Source of the DNA: Gambelia wislizenii
Lineage: Eukaryota > Chordata > Lepidosauria > Squamata > Crotaphytidae
Assembly: GCA_030847615.1 (NCBI GenBank)
Contig: JAUMIR010000004.1
Span: 72,075,001-72,139,000 of the forward strand
Reading direction: 5' to 3'
Length of the DNA stretch: 64,000 bases
Shown piece by piece: positions 1-11,010 of this stretch. Made by a program: the position numbers and the translations under genes. The notes beneath the pieces are model-generated. The model saw nothing but the letters and a program-made list of their open reading frames with translations. It ran no database searches and was not told where the DNA came from. The number at the start of each line of letters is the position of its first letter. The first letter of the stretch is position 1.

Positions 1-44
1 GAGATGCAATTAGATTTCAAATGCAACATATTATTAATGCATCT

Positions 45-1030
45 CTCAGGGGAAGGGAATGTGTCTCCTCTAAACAAATGTCTGGGTGAAGAAAAACAAA
101 TTGAAACTGAATCCAGACAAGACAGAGGTGCTTACTATTAAGGGTCCTAATTTGGGGATGGAGGTTTGTCAACCAATTCTGGATGGGGTTACATTCTCCC
201 TGAAAGACTGTGTTCACAGCTTGGGAGTGCTCCTGGATTTGTCTCTCCAAATGTCAGCTCAGATAGATGTGATGCTCAGAAGTGCTTATTATCAGCTTCA
301 ACTTATATGCCAGTTGTGTGCCTTCCTAGAACTGGAAGACCTAAAGATGGTAGTGCATGCACTGGTAACCTCACAGTTGGACTCTTGAAAAGTGCTGCAC
401 ATTGGGCTACTTCTGTACCATGTTTGGAAGCTCCAGTTAGTTCAAAATATGGCAGCCAGATTGGTTATAAGTACATCCAGGAGTGAGCACATTACACCAA
501 TATTAAAATCACTCCATTGACTGCCAATTAGTTTCCAGGCAAAGTACAAAGTGTTGGGTATTACCTTTAAAGCCCTACATGGTTTGGGTCCAAGTTACCT
601 TCAGTATTGTCTCCCCCTGTACAATCTGCCCTGTACATTTAGGTCCTCTGGGGGACATTTACTACAACCAGCCCAGACTAGACTGGCAACTGTCACCCAG
701 AGGAGCTTTTTGTCAGCCGTCCCAAGACTGTGGAATGACCTGCTGGAAGAGATTCAACAGCTAAACATGCTGTCGGAATTCAAAGCAGTACTGAAGACCT
801 AGCTCTTCCGGCAGGCCGACCCAGTTGATTTTAATCAATGAATTTTAATTTGTATTTTATGTTTATGGATGATTTTAATGTAATGTTTGTTTTACTCCTA
901 TGTATTATTACATGTGTGTCTTAATGATTTTATTTTATATATTGTAGTTTAATTCATATTGTACCCTGACTTGAGCCTTGAGGGGAGATGGGTAAGAAAT
1001 AAAAAATCACCACCACCACCATCATCATCT
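45..1030 (+). mobile_element. L2-like (CR1/L2-clade) LINE, 3' part of ORF2 and 3' UTR
   Basis: Frames at 86-388 and 551-802 translate into the C-terminal half of a non-LTR retrotransposon polyprotein. Recognisable blocks are KLNPDKTEVL, a GVLLD block, VHALVTSQLD, then FKALHGLGPSYL and PRLWNDLLEEI. These follow the usual order after the RT domain in L2/CR1-type elements. The copy is 5' truncated, frameshifted between the two blocks, and carries stops. An AT-rich 3' UTR follows and ends in a CAC/CAT-rich tail near 1005-1028. It is dead. Clade assignment comes from remembered block order, not from a search. Confidence 0.8.
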
Positions 1031-1545
1031 TTGTTTGGATTTGTCAGTGATGGTCCATGAAAGTGACCTGCATTTATTAATCCCATAAAGTATATGATTG
1101 GGCAAGTGATTTAAAAAACAGTCTGTTAGCAACAATGCTAGCAACAGATGGGGTGATGGTTGCTGGTTGAGGAGATAGATCATGGGTGTAGCTACAGTGG
1201 GGGACATTTATGATGACTATTGTTTGAGAAACTCTGAGGGGGAAGGAGGAGGAAGGGGAGAAGGTGACCAGGCATAGCTAAAATGGCCAAATGAAGGCAT
1301 TGCTCCCCCATAAGAATTCTGCCCTCCAATGAAATTTTCCTGCAGTCCCCACATTCTTCTAGCATTGCAGAGAATGAGACACGGAAAATTATTCATACTC
1401 TTATATTGGCTGTGTTTTCATTCCCTTTCAGACCTTGAAAGGGTCTGAAGACCACAGATGGTTATTGAGCAGGCAGGACACCATGCTATGAGGTTGTGGC
1501 ACAGCCCAGAACCAGACACATTTAGGCACTGGTCTGATGAGAAGG
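1031..1545. other. No gene recognised between two LINE fragments
   Basis: Mixed-composition sequence with a purine-rich patch near 1230-1265. No coding frame, tRNA box pair, inverted repeat or known repeat end was recognised here. Confidence 0.4.
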
Positions 1546-2095
1546 GGCTTCACCTGTGTTGAAAGCTCTCCACTGGCTGCCTATTAGTTTCCGGGCACAG
1601 TACAAGGTGTTGGTTATGACCTTTAAAGCCCTACATGGCTTGGGTCCAACTTATCTCCGGGACCACCTTCTTCCATACGACCCTCCCCGCACACTTCGAT
1701 CCTCTGGGAGGAATCTGTTACAATCTATGAAAACAAGGCTGTCAGTGACCTCCCAGAGGTCCTTCTTTGCTGCCGCTCCCAGATTATGGAATGGCCTGCC
1801 AGATGAGATCCGTCTTATTACCACCTTAGACAGCTTCAAAAAAGCTGTCAAGACGGATCTTTTTCCAGGAGGCCTTTCCCAAATAGCTCTCCTGGTCTGA
1901 AGATTCGGCTGCCTTTTCCCTTTAGCGGCCACTGGATTATTTCATTTTTTTCTCTTTTTAATTTTTGTATGTTTTTAATCTGTTTAATTTAATATTGTCT
2001 TAAGGGGTGGGTGAGTTAGGGTATTAATGTAATTATGGGATTTTTATGATGTAAGCCACCCCAATTGCATTGCAGAGGGGTGGGATAGAAATAAA

Positions 2096-2131
<36 letters not shown>
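1546..2131 (+). mobile_element. L2-like LINE 3' end with (ATT)n tail
   Basis: A 114-codon frame (1556-1900) carries the same C-terminal blocks as the element at 45-1030: LHWLPISFRAQYKVLVMTFK, HGLGPTYL, RLWNGLPDEIR and a FKKAVKTDLF-type end. A 3' UTR follows, ending in a GC-richer terminal motif (about 2050-2085) and an (ATT)n tail at 2096-2131. The 3' end is intact and the 5' end truncated. The same terminal motif occurs in reverse at 20641-20878 and 54538-54740. Confidence 0.85.
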
Positions 2132-2782
2132 ACAAATAATTCCTGGAATGATTCTGGAAGCCAAAGGTAACAGGAAGCAGAGGAAGACTACTGCATAGCA
2201 CTTTTTCCTCCTTGGGACTGGCTGGCTGGAGTGGAGTTCCAAGAAATCTGTTCTAAGGAAGAACTACTGTGAGCTTATTTGGTGTGGAAGAATCTCTCAT
2301 TTGTGAATGGTAACAAAGAATATTTAATCTAAGCACATTTTCAACAGTTGCAGCCTATTATTTAGAGACCAACAATTTATTTCTTGTTGTAAACAATTTC
2401 CTCAGTAAATGCCTTAGCTAATACCCTCAGTAAATAAATGGATTTTTTTCATCTTGTCTCTAGGGATGATGTCAGTCCCATACCTTAGCCATAGGAACCA
2501 AATTATTGGGTCCCTAAAACAACTGAAGGTTCACTTGTTGGTAGTGATATTTAAAGGTTTATAGCTGAAACAAACTTCAGTCAGGAAGTGACTAGGTTGT
2601 TTTAAAAAGGAACACCAAAGGGATGGTCTGTTCATGTTTTTCCTTCCCATATTTGATGACATAAATGTTCCTTACACCCATCAGTAGTTGGCACCTGGAC
2701 AACAAACTAAGTAGGCATATAGATCACTTAGTTACCATCTTCCTTACTATTATATGATACATGTTTGTGTGTACACATATGT
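2132..2782. other. Unassigned sequence
   Basis: AT-rich DNA without a recognised repeat end, long frame or promoter-like feature. Confidence 0.35.
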
Positions 2783-2845
2783 GTTGTTGATGTTGTTATT
2801 GTTGCTATTGTTCTTATGTGTCTTCAAGTCATTTCTGACTTATGA
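2783..2845 (-). mobile_element. Sauria-type SINE tail (truncated)
   Basis: A GTT-rich run followed by a GTCTTCAAGTCATTTCTGAC-like block is the reverse complement of the Bov-B-like tail seen in full in the SINE at 61163-61376. The SINE breaks off at about 2845, where Penelope coding sequence begins. The break lies within the shared letters TTATG. Confidence 0.65.
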
Positions 2846-3113
2846 GCCCCATGATAGCAAACTTTTACATGAAACATTTTGAAAAGCAAGCCCTGGAAAC
2901 AGCACCAAAAAAGCCCACAACATGGTTTCGATATGTGGACAACACTGTCACCATTTGGAACCACAAAGAAGATTTGGTCTCATTTCTGAACCTCCTGAAC
3001 AGCAGCCACCAAAATATCCAATTCACAATGGAAAAAGAAAAGGAAGGAACACTGCCATCCTTGGATGTCCTAGTTATCCACAAACCAAACCAACGGTTAG
3101 GGGTGTGCTTTTC
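2842..3113 (+). pseudogene. Penelope-like element reverse transcriptase fragment
   Basis: The frame from 2842 reads SPMIANFYM, then ALETAPKKPTTWFRYVDN, FTMEKEKEG and LPSLDVLVIHKPNQRLG. This is the core of the Penelope RT: the SPxxANxYM block, the catalytic palm motif, and the LPFLDVLV-like block. The palm motif reads YVDN (2932-2943) where the family has YVDD or YADD, so the second catalytic aspartate is lost. Homology stops near 3105, before any GIY-YIG endonuclease part. Penelope 3' ends elsewhere in the window (14056-14668, 49910-50145, 61377-62157) fit the same family but are not contiguous. Confidence 0.85.
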
Positions 3114-3304
3114 TATGATTCTACTCCAATTGTGCAGGTCTATGACCGTAATAAAGACTCTATTCTATTCTACTCCAAGAACTATCTCTGACACTGGATT
3201 CTGGCTCAGAAAGCCTGTAAACAGCATTGTTTGGTCTGCCTGCTATGGCCCTTCCTGGATAACTTAGCCACTATAGTTCATGTATAGGTAACACAGTTCT
3301 GAAA

Positions 3305-3560
3305 TATGTTATACACAGGGCTACCTTTGAAGGTGACTCAGAAGCTGCTGCTAGTGCAAAACACAGCAGCTGAATTGCTGACCAGAAAATCATGTAAGAA
3401 CCATACAGCCCCACTCTTATAGGAATTGCACTGGCTGCCAGTATACTTCCAGCCTTAATTCAAAGTGATAGTGGCAGCATGTAAAGCCCTAAACAGCTTG
3501 GTACCTTTGTATCGCTTCTCCTCCTACACGTCTAGCCTCAGAAATGTGTTCAGCTAGATA
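3305..3560 (+). mobile_element. L2/CR1-like LINE fragment
   Basis: Broken reading frames spell GLPLKVTQKLLLVQNTAA, ELHWLPVYFQ and ACKALNSLVPLY. These are the thumb-region blocks downstream of the RT in L2/CR1-clade LINEs. Several stops are present and no 3' end is visible, because a SINE follows. Confidence 0.65.
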
Positions 3561-3574
3561 GACTCAGCATGCTG

Positions 3575-3731
3575 TAGAGAGCCAGAGTGGTGCAGTGATC
3601 TTAGTGTTGGGCTATAAATCTGGAGGACCAGGGTTCAAATCCTCACTCTGCCATAGAATCTAATTGGGTGACCTCTCAGTCTAAGAGGAAAGGAATGGCA
3701 AACCTCCTCTGAATAAATCTTGCCAGGAACA
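3575..3731 (+). mobile_element. tRNA-headed SINE (Sauria type), 3' truncated
   Basis: The head GAGCCAGAGTGGTGCAGTG contains an A-box-like stretch. GGTTCAAATCC at 3632-3642 is a good pol III B box. The body then runs through a GGGTGACCTC block and a CCTCTGAATAAATCTTGCC block before breaking off. The order matches the fuller copy at 61163. It would be transcribed by RNA polymerase III if intact. Confidence 0.8.
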
Positions 3732-3744
3732 AGATTCAATTCTT

Positions 3745-4135
3745 TTTCCCAAAATGGGACCCAAGGTGGCTCACAACACATAAAATACAATTTAAAATAT
3801 GCCAATTAAAAGTTAAAAACAATTAAAATCATGACAATTTAAAATTATATGTAAAACATAGAAAAGTTAAAAAAATACAAACAATAAAAAACACACCCCA
3901 GTAAAAAGCTTCTGTGCACGCAGCTATGAATTAAAAGACTGCTGGGATAAAAATGTCTTTGCCTGCTGGTGAAAGGAAAGCAGGGAAACCTAGCCTCCCA
4001 AGGAAGGGCATTCCAAAAGGTGGGAACAGCCACTGAGAAGGCTCTCCTTCATGTCCTCACCAAGCGAGCCTGTGATGATGGTGGGACCAAGAGAAAGCCT
4101 TCCTCTGATGACCTTAAAATTCTGGTAGGTTCGTA
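3745..4135 (-). mobile_element. Antisense LINE-type 3' end and body, class uncertain
   Basis: The left part (GGACCCAAGGTGGCTCACAA followed by A-rich sequence) is the reverse of a common reptile LINE tail. The right part (about 4000-4135) contains a GGCATTCC...GAACAGCCACTGAGAAGG block. A more decayed counterpart lies at 6085-6480 in the same order and orientation. A minus frame at 3845-4033 starts AVPTFWNALPWEARFP, reminiscent of the C-terminal block of L2/CR1 ORF2, which suggests a LINE origin. The class was not fixed. Confidence 0.5.
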
Positions 4136-6084
4136 TTAGGAGATTAGTGATTGAGCTAGTTCTCACATACCTCTGGGTCTAGGGAAGTCCTCTTCAGGAC
4201 CAGGTGCACCTCTACTTCCTTCAAGGCAGCAGGCACACACTGCTCCCCAATCTATTGTGGCATTTGTCACCTCCTGAACTTCCCTGTTCATTGTGCCCCT
4301 GCTAGATCTTGTCATCCAAGATGAATAATGAACAAGCTTCTCGTACATGTGGTGGAAGAGCCATCTATATGTGCACATTGAACGTACATCTCTGTCTTCT
4401 TTTTTAGTGATGGATTTCTTCTTTGTTGGTGAATGGTAAATGACAACACCAACTGTAATAGTCTCTCTTAACAAATTATTAGAATTCATCTGGCTTGATC
4501 TGAACTCTTGGAGCAAACGCTTGGAAAGCCAACCTATTCAGATCAAAGGAACTTGACTGAAGCTTCCTAGCTTGCTCTGATTTGCACCTTGAGTACTGCT
4601 CTCCTGCTTCTCACTAACTAGGCACACTCATAGAGGAAAATGGGCCAATTTGCTCTCCACAGTAACTGGTGGGCCTTTTGTCAGTGAGTCCCCATGGCAG
4701 AGCAATTGCAAAAAGGGAATGGACAGTGGTGTGTCAGCTTATCTCATTTCTCCAAAAGGGAGCATTGGAAAGATGCATTGCTACAAGCACCATTCCTGCC
4801 ACATACATCTCCTGTCTCTGGGAAGGCAGTAGAAGGGCAAATATTACTCTTTGGAAGGCAGTATTCAGCCCTCTGAGCTGACCTCTACTTGCTGACCTGT
4901 GTTCTAGGATCTGCCACATGATCCCTTAGAATCCCATCTTGGCTTCTCCGTTTCCTTTCACAATCTCTTTCCTAACCAACATTGCATTCACTGAATATTC
5001 TAGCTACACACATCAGCCTAGCAATCCACAGTTGGTGAAACATGCCAGTAGTAATTAACTGCTGGTTTAGCTAATAATCCTGCTTTCTCTGTGGAAACCC
5101 ATGTATTCTCCTGTGTCCCTGGCCAGCTTCTCACACCCAGCAAGGTTAATGACAGAGATCTTTCCCAAGAGCTTGCAGCCCTTTCAAGGACAATTATCTG
5201 AAGCAAGTGAATCTTCTGTTGGGATGACTGCCTCATTTCACCACCCTTGAAATGTCAGGCTTGGTGGCAATACTATCGTCTTAAAAGGACATGTATTAAA
5301 GTGTCCCTGCAGGCATTTAGTTGTCATCCCTGGCCAGAGCAGGCTAACCCAGCAACTTTCCTCTACTGGAACATGTTGCACACTTGAACAAAGTACTAAA
5401 TGTTCAATTTTTGTATATAATTGCTGAACTGGAAATGCCTTAGTCCCCATACAAATGAGAATTTCTCAAAAAGGCACAAGCTTAGACAAATCCTAGAGAG
5501 CCAGGCTGCTACAGAGGAAGAGAAAGGGGAGGGGGAATATTTGTCTAGAGAATGATGTAAGGGTCACTGATGAGAAACTCAATTTAGTCTCCATTTTAAT
5601 CAAGAGTAATAAATATTAATACTAAATGCTTACAAGGCTCCATTAGCCTCCAAAGCACTTCACTGCACTGATTATGTTGATTAGCCCTCAACACTATAGC
5701 CTTACAGGGGGAATGAACAGAATAAAACTTGGATTGCTCTTCTGCAGACAAAGAAGATGCCATGATTCGGGTACTATGGGGGTACTGCTAGTGAAAAAGA
5801 TGGCTGGCACATGTGTTTATAGGAAGGGATCAGATCCCATTCACTAAACAAAACAGGGTGGATCCCCAAGTATCCAGCTCCCATATTGCAGATGGAAGCA
5901 GAACACCTGTTAATCCAAACAGTTTGTATTCTCCTAAAAGAATTCTACACCTTCTAGTATTTGGTGGAGGAAAATAGATGCATTCATTAGGGATTCAATC
6001 TTAAGTAGGCAAAGTCTGTACTTATTTCCAACTCCAAGTAAATATGTGTTTTGGCTCAGGCTGTAAGTTTGATAGAAAGGGTTA
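4136..6084. other. Gene-poor stretch, nothing recognised
   Basis: The longest frame is a 117-codon minus ORF at 4163-4516 with no recognisable domain, start context or splice-site pattern. It is probably chance. No tRNA-like boxes, inverted repeats or retroelement blocks were found. The area around 5570-5720 is AT-rich and repeat-poor. Confidence 0.35.
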
Positions 6085-6480
6085 TTTATTTAGTTAATAA
6101 AATATACACATCCTGCCTTGTATCCAAAGATCTCAGGGCAATGTATATGCTATAAAATAAAACTAAGTAATTAAATCTATATAAATCAACAATTTTCAAC
6201 AGTTCAAAACAATTCAAAACAATTTACAATTTAGAGTTTGCATTACTCACTAAAACAGAAACTCTACAATCAAGCTGTGTTCACTGGGTTCTTTGGTGAA
6301 GTGCCATGTTTTTACCTGGTATGCAAATGAGAACAACATTTGTTACCAAGGGAAATCATTCCACAGCTGGGGTGCTTGAGCAGTGAACTCTCTCACCTTT
6401 GTCTCTACAGAGAATATTGCTCTCATCGTTGGGACAGAGGAGGGCTCTATCTAATGATTTTCCATATGTTCTTCTCCCAT
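6085..6480 (-). mobile_element. Antisense LINE-type repeat, decayed relative of 3745-4135
   Basis: It has the same layout as 3745-4135: an antisense tail (about 6110-6150), an A-rich AATTCAAAACAATT stretch, and then an ATTCCACAGCTGGGG block corresponding to the GGCATTCC block. Divergence is high, so boundaries are approximate. Confidence 0.35.
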
Positions 6481-6651
6481 CAAGCCCAACTGGATTAGGT
6501 CTCAGTCCATTTCTACGTTCAGCTGTAAGTGCTGCTTTGGACCTTCAAAACCATTCATGGCTTGTGACCAGAGTACTGGAAGAACTGTGTGTCACCATAT
6601 CTACTGATCCATTATGTGTAGTGTCTTCATGAAGAAGAGAAACACCATTCT

Positions 6652-6703
6652 GAGGATAAACCTGATTCTTTTTCCTGATTCTTCTGAGGATAAACCTGAT
6701 TCC
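6652..6703. repeat. Short tandem duplication
   Basis: The string GAGGATAAACCTGATTC occurs twice, separated by a C/T-rich spacer. Confidence 0.6.
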
Positions 6704-6744
6704 CACATAAAGCTGGATGTGACTTTCAAGGTATGCTGGAACCT

Positions 6745-7550
6745 GGAAAGCTGCCTCATATTAAGTTAGGCCATTGGTTCATCCAGATCACACAGACAAG
6801 CAGCAGCTCTCCAGGGGCTTGTCTATATGAGGCAATAAAATTTGGATTGATGCACAGTAATGCCAATTCGCAGCACCTTTCATTTTTCTCCACATTTTTT
6901 TTAAAGATTGCAGGCATATGAAGCCATATGTGTTTGTTGATCAAATGGGTATGCCTGCGAATCAAGAGGGTGGGTGCGCGTGACTTACTTCTGTCTTATT
7001 CGTACCAGTTGCCACTGCTGAACAGTATTTTTTTAAAAAAAGGCAAATCCAGGGTGCAGAAATGTAATCTTTCACTTAAATAAACAGGAAAAAAGGCTGT
7101 TTTGTCACCTCAGCACATGATCACTATGGCGAAAATCCAACATGGCAGTTCTGGGTGCTTGCCTTGCCAGGAAGCTCTGCCCCCTGCATACATTCAACCA
7201 ATCAACTTTCCACTGTCACTTTTATTGGGAATGCACAGTAAAACAAATCAGTTGTCCCATCGAGTGGGAATGCAAATTTCCTTCAGAGTTTTAAAAAAAG
7301 CCAAAAAGGCTTTTCCCACAGAGTATTTGGAGTTTTTGCCCCCCTCCTTCTAAATACAGCGAAATGATGTGGGATCCCATTGGGACAAAAGGTGTTTCCC
7401 TTGAATTCTATGAGGAGTATTTTTACTGTATAAGCAAGCCCCAGGGTTTTGGAGAGGAATCTTTCCCAGCCAACCTGAAGATATAATGCCAGAGACTGAA
7501 CTTGGGACTCCTTGCCTGAAAAACACATGCTCTGTCACTGAATTATGGCA
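6745..7550 (-). mobile_element. tRNA-derived SINE split by a hAT-like element
   Basis: The pieces at 6745-6815 and 7441-7550 join into one antisense SINE. On the minus strand the right piece reads as a tRNA-like head (CAGTGACAGAGCATG A-box region, then a TCCCAAGTTCAG B-box region). The left piece carries the body segment ending in a GCCATTGGTTCATCCAG block. This is a widespread reptile SINE type, possibly the family called Squam1, but I cannot confirm the name. The 5-bp CCAGG flanks both sides of the intruder (6811-6815 and 7441-7445). Confidence 0.65.
6816..7440 (+). mobile_element. Non-autonomous hAT-like element, copy 1 of 3
   Basis: The ends read GGCTTGTCTATATG and TATAAGCAAGCC, forming terminal inverted repeats. 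It is inserted in a SINE and flanked by CCAGG on both sides. The interior matches copies at 8912-9580 (same strand) and 21177-21792 (opposite strand) throughout: a TTGATGCACAGTAATGCC block near the left end, an ATCCAACATGGCAG block, and an ATGAGGAG block near the right end. There is no transposase frame. The hAT assignment rests on the terminus type; a 5-bp duplication is short for classic 8-bp hAT. Confidence 0.8.
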
Positions 7551-7632
7551 GAAAGGTGAATTGGGGGAAATGGACAGTAATTGCTTATTAGCCTTTCCCT
7601 GCCACTGTATCATTCCACTAGCAGGGTATACC

Positions 7633-8007
7633 CAGGACCGGTTTAAGGAATTTTGGGGCCCCCTGCAATGCTTTACTTTGGGGCCCCCATATGTTTATCT
7701 CAGATCAATGTAACCTAACCTATTCACCGTACAGGATGTTCAGATTATAGTAGGACCCCCATATCCATGGATTCATTAGCCATGGGACACAAAACAGCAC
7801 ACCTACCATAGAGTCTTCCTAGAAAATGTGTCTTCCCTAGCCCTTTTCTAGGCCTTCCAAGGCAACTCTATGGTATTTTAAACCAGAAATCCCATTATTT
7901 TCATATTAAGGAGGCCGACACGGGGCCCTCTCTTGACCTCGGGGCCCCCTCTTGACCTCGGGGCCCCCTGCCAATGCTGATTTGGCAGACAGGTTAAACC
8001 GGCCCTG
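7633..8007. mobile_element. hAT MITE with 8-bp target duplication, carrying a mariner-like fragment
   Basis: The termini CAGGACCGGTTTAA and TTAAACCGGCCCTG are inverted repeats of the CAGGGCCGG hAT type. Flanks GGTATACC (7625-7632) and AGTATACC (8008-8015) match at 7 of 8 positions, the expected hAT duplication. Near the right end a CTCTTGACCTCGGGGCCC unit is repeated in tandem (about 7929-7968). No coding capacity. Confidence 0.85.
7749..7900 (-). mobile_element. Truncated Tc1/mariner-type MITE nested in the hAT MITE
   Basis: The start AGTAGGACCCCCATATCCATGG and the following ACACACCTACCATAGAGTCT-type block match the reverse complement of the MITE at 30856-31116. The copy ends abruptly near 7900 without the second terminus. 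Confidence 0.75.
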
Positions 8008-8015
8008 AGTATACC

Positions 8016-8911
8016 AAGAGTTAGCAACAGAGACATCTCACCAATTTGCATGCCACAATAACACAGATGTAGCAATATTAACTTCAATATAAATTTCCAT
8101 ACCGCACACAGAACACATTTGCATATTTTTCAAATTAATTACAACTAGTCAAGTGATGAGATTGAATTCCTGAGAAAGAAAGGTTATATTTTATCAATCA
8201 AGGAAGTACCCCCAAGAAATGAATTTCAATATGGAGCAACAGGAATTTGGAACACCAAGGTAACTTGTGTGCATAGTTTTATACTTATTAGATTAGTAAA
8301 GAAAGCATTGTGACCACTAGGGATATCACAGACATTATATTATGCAGATGAAAAACAGACTACCATTCAGCTATCAGCTCTGTAAAAATCAGTCTCTGAA
8401 CACTGGTCACTCTGGTTGCTATATTTATATGCTCGGGTTCCTTAGGTCCTGTAAAATGAAGCAACTCCATTTCATATGGTAGATGCACATTGCTTAATAC
8501 TGGTTAGGGTTTGGGGCAAATTCTGTTGTTTTGCTAAAGTTGCCTTAACTGCCTCATATAAGTTTGTGATAGCAAACAGCCTTTCATTACTTTTTCAGCC
8601 AGCTGCATTGAATTCAATTGTGCAAAGCCTCTTGCTTTACTGTTCTGCAGCATTGCCATAACAGTTAAATGCTGTTTAGGACAGTTTTATACCTCATGTA
8701 CCTACATCTCTAGCAGCTTCACTTGCAAAATGCCAAAGCTGCCACTGGTTGGCTTTCAATGGATTGCCTTTATCTGAGATCCTTTGGTGAATAGTGCATC
8801 CACCTACATCTTATGATGCTTCTAAGGAAATATGTATGTTTGGAGATTTGCTCACATGTAAAAGTTATAGAGTTGCCTTAACCCTTCAACAATCATAAAA
8901 GGACTTTTAGA
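8016..8911. other. Unassigned sequence
   Basis: AT-rich DNA with no recognised repeat terminus or coding pattern. Confidence 0.35.
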
Positions 8912-9580
8912 GGGCCCATCTATACAAGGGAATAAAATGTGGATTGGTGCACAGTAATGCCAATTTGCAGCAGCTTTCATTTGTCTCCATGTTGTTTTTT
9001 TCAAGACAGTTTATGTGCTATCTATAAACTGTCTACAAACATGAAGCTATCTGTGTTTGCTGTTCGAATGGGCATACCAGCAAACCAAGATGGCGGGTAT
9101 GAGTGAATCACTTGCGGTTTTATTCTCCCCAAGTTGCTGCCGCCAAACAGTATTTAAAAAAATAAATAAATCCAAGGTGAGGAAGAGCGATCTTCCACTT
9201 AAATAAACAAAGAAAGAAAAAAGAAAGGCTGTTTTGTTGCCTCAGTGCACAACCACTATGGTGAAAATCCAAGATGGCAGTTTCCAGGGGCTGCCTTGTT
9301 AGCAAGCTCTGCCCCCCATCCCTGTGCATGTATGACCAATCAGCTGTCTGCTTTGGGAATGCACAGCAATGCAATTTGGTTGTCTTAACAAGCGGGAGTG
9401 CACATCTCTCCCACAGTTTTTTAAAAATTATGGAAAAGACCCAAAGTCTTTTCTGGCATAGTTTTTGTGTGTTTTGCCCCTCCTCCTTCTGAATGCCATG
9501 CTTCAACATGGGATATATTTAAGACAGATGGAATTCCCTACAAATTCCATGAGGAGTTTTTTCACCATCTAGACAGGCCC
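8912..9580 (+). mobile_element. Non-autonomous hAT-like element, copy 2 of 3
   Basis: The ends GGGCCCATCTATACAAGG and CATCTAGACAGGCCC are degenerate versions of the copy 1 termini. The interior is collinear with 6816-7440: GGTGCACAGTAATGCCAATT, CAAGATGGCGGGTA, TGACCAATCAGCTG and a TTCCATGAGGAG block. It has an extra short insertion near 9003-9045 that contains a small inverted repeat (ACAGTTTATG...ATAAACTGT). No target duplication was confidently seen. Confidence 0.8.
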
Positions 9581-9659
9581 AAAGTAAGCTCCCCTAAACA
9601 CAACAGGGTTTACTTTGGCATTAGACTGCCCAGCATATCTTCTTTCACATGCTGATTCT

Positions 9660-9885
9660 TTGTTCTACTGGATAGATTTATTTTGTTTCATTATGCTGCC
9701 CTGTTTTATCCTGTATTTTAAAAATGTAGTTATGTTTTCATCTGACTGCTATTTTTATCCCCCTTTATCTGATTTTACTGTGTATTGATTACTCATTTGA
9801 GAATTACAGTAGTTACTTTTAAAATAGTTGTGAGCTGCCTTGGCACTTTTTAATAGAAATACAGGTTTATAACAAATAAACAACC
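9660..9885 (+). mobile_element. LINE-type 3' end (class uncertain)
   Basis: A T-rich stretch leads into AGTTGTGAGCTGCCTTGGCA and a short AACAAATAAAC tail. This terminal signature is shared by many reptile LINE and SINE 3' ends. No coding blocks remain. Confidence 0.45.
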
Positions 9886-10754
9886 TGAACTTAGGGCAGT
9901 ACTTCCTAGGCTTAAGTATCGTAATTATTGGCCATACTAATTGGAGTGTATGGAAATCATAGGGAGCCAGTGGCATTTGTGGGTTCCATGTTAGAGGAGC
10001 AGTGAATCTGGTTTGAGTTTTAGCCTGTATTTTAAAAGAATTATCCATGATGCTGACCTTTGTTCCCAAATAGTTTAGCATCTTGGATAGCTCCTTAAAG
10101 CTCAGTGTAATACACAGGGCGATCTACCACCCCACTGACATGGAAAATAATGAAGACACATTTGCTGCCTTTGGTACAAAACTGATGCTTTTGTTACCTT
10201 CAGTTTAGGCAGTATCCCCACCCCCGCATCACACTTTCTGTGCCAGTAGCTCTCTTGAACCTTCACTGGAGGCTAGAGTAGAACCTTTCTTTTGAATACA
10301 TGCAGGTAACTCTGTATTGGGATGCAGTCTGCCCGTTTTCCAAACTGACAGCTGAGATGTCTAAAGGAAGGAATGTCCTTCAGCACTTTCTTGGTTCTTT
10401 TTTCTTGCTTCTGCCTTATCACCCCACGTTATCCAATCGATACATCCATGAAGCCAGAAATGGCGGATTAACACCAAAAGTAGAGACAGCAAGCAGAAAA
10501 CATCCCTAGAAAAATTACAAAGAATGGCAAAGATAATGGCTTTGAGACGATGGCCTTTTCTTCTTCCACCGGGCATGTGTGCAGAAACTGATAGAAACAC
10601 ATACACAATGTTTTTTTCCAGATGATATGTGGCCTGAAGCAAATTGCTGTTCCTCTCCTACTGTAAAAACTGCTGCCCTGCCCCCTATGTAGGTGAGCAA
10701 AGGAGATGGAAAAAAAGTTCAAAAATATTTGAAAAGTGGTTGCAAAACTAATTT
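9886..10754. other. Unassigned sequence
   Basis: Several short frames overlap here on both strands (10300-10722), but none shows a recognisable domain. No repeat ends were identified. Confidence 0.35.
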
Positions 10755-10825
10755 CTTGAGTGTCAGGAAATCCTGAAAGGGAATCTCTTAGATGAAAATC
10801 TTTACAGTTGGGGACTGCATGAAAA

Positions 10826-10860
<35 letters not shown>

Positions 10861-11000
10861 TTTTTTGCTTTTGTTTTGGCTGAAAAGATGCTTCCTTGCA
10901 CAGAAAATAACACTTCTGTGAAGACAGTGCTGGTTTCAGTGCTGAAAATATTGTTTCATGTGCAGAAACCTGTTTTCTGTACCAAACCATCCTGTGCATT
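10755..11000. repeat. Interspersed repeat X (class unknown), with (TG)n
   Basis: It starts AGTGTCAGGAAATCCTGAAA and contains short echoes of an internal motif (GCACAGAAAATA, GTGCAGAAACC). The first part aligns with 20155-20230. A (TG)n run occupies 10829-10859. There is no coding or tRNA-like signature. It ends where an inverted CR1 arm begins. Confidence 0.45.
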
Positions 11001-11010
11001 TTTTGCAGCA

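Noticed and set aside
4163..4516. 117-codon minus-strand frame as a possible exon
   Set aside because: No domain, no flanking splice consensus that I could defend, and no neighbouring coding block.
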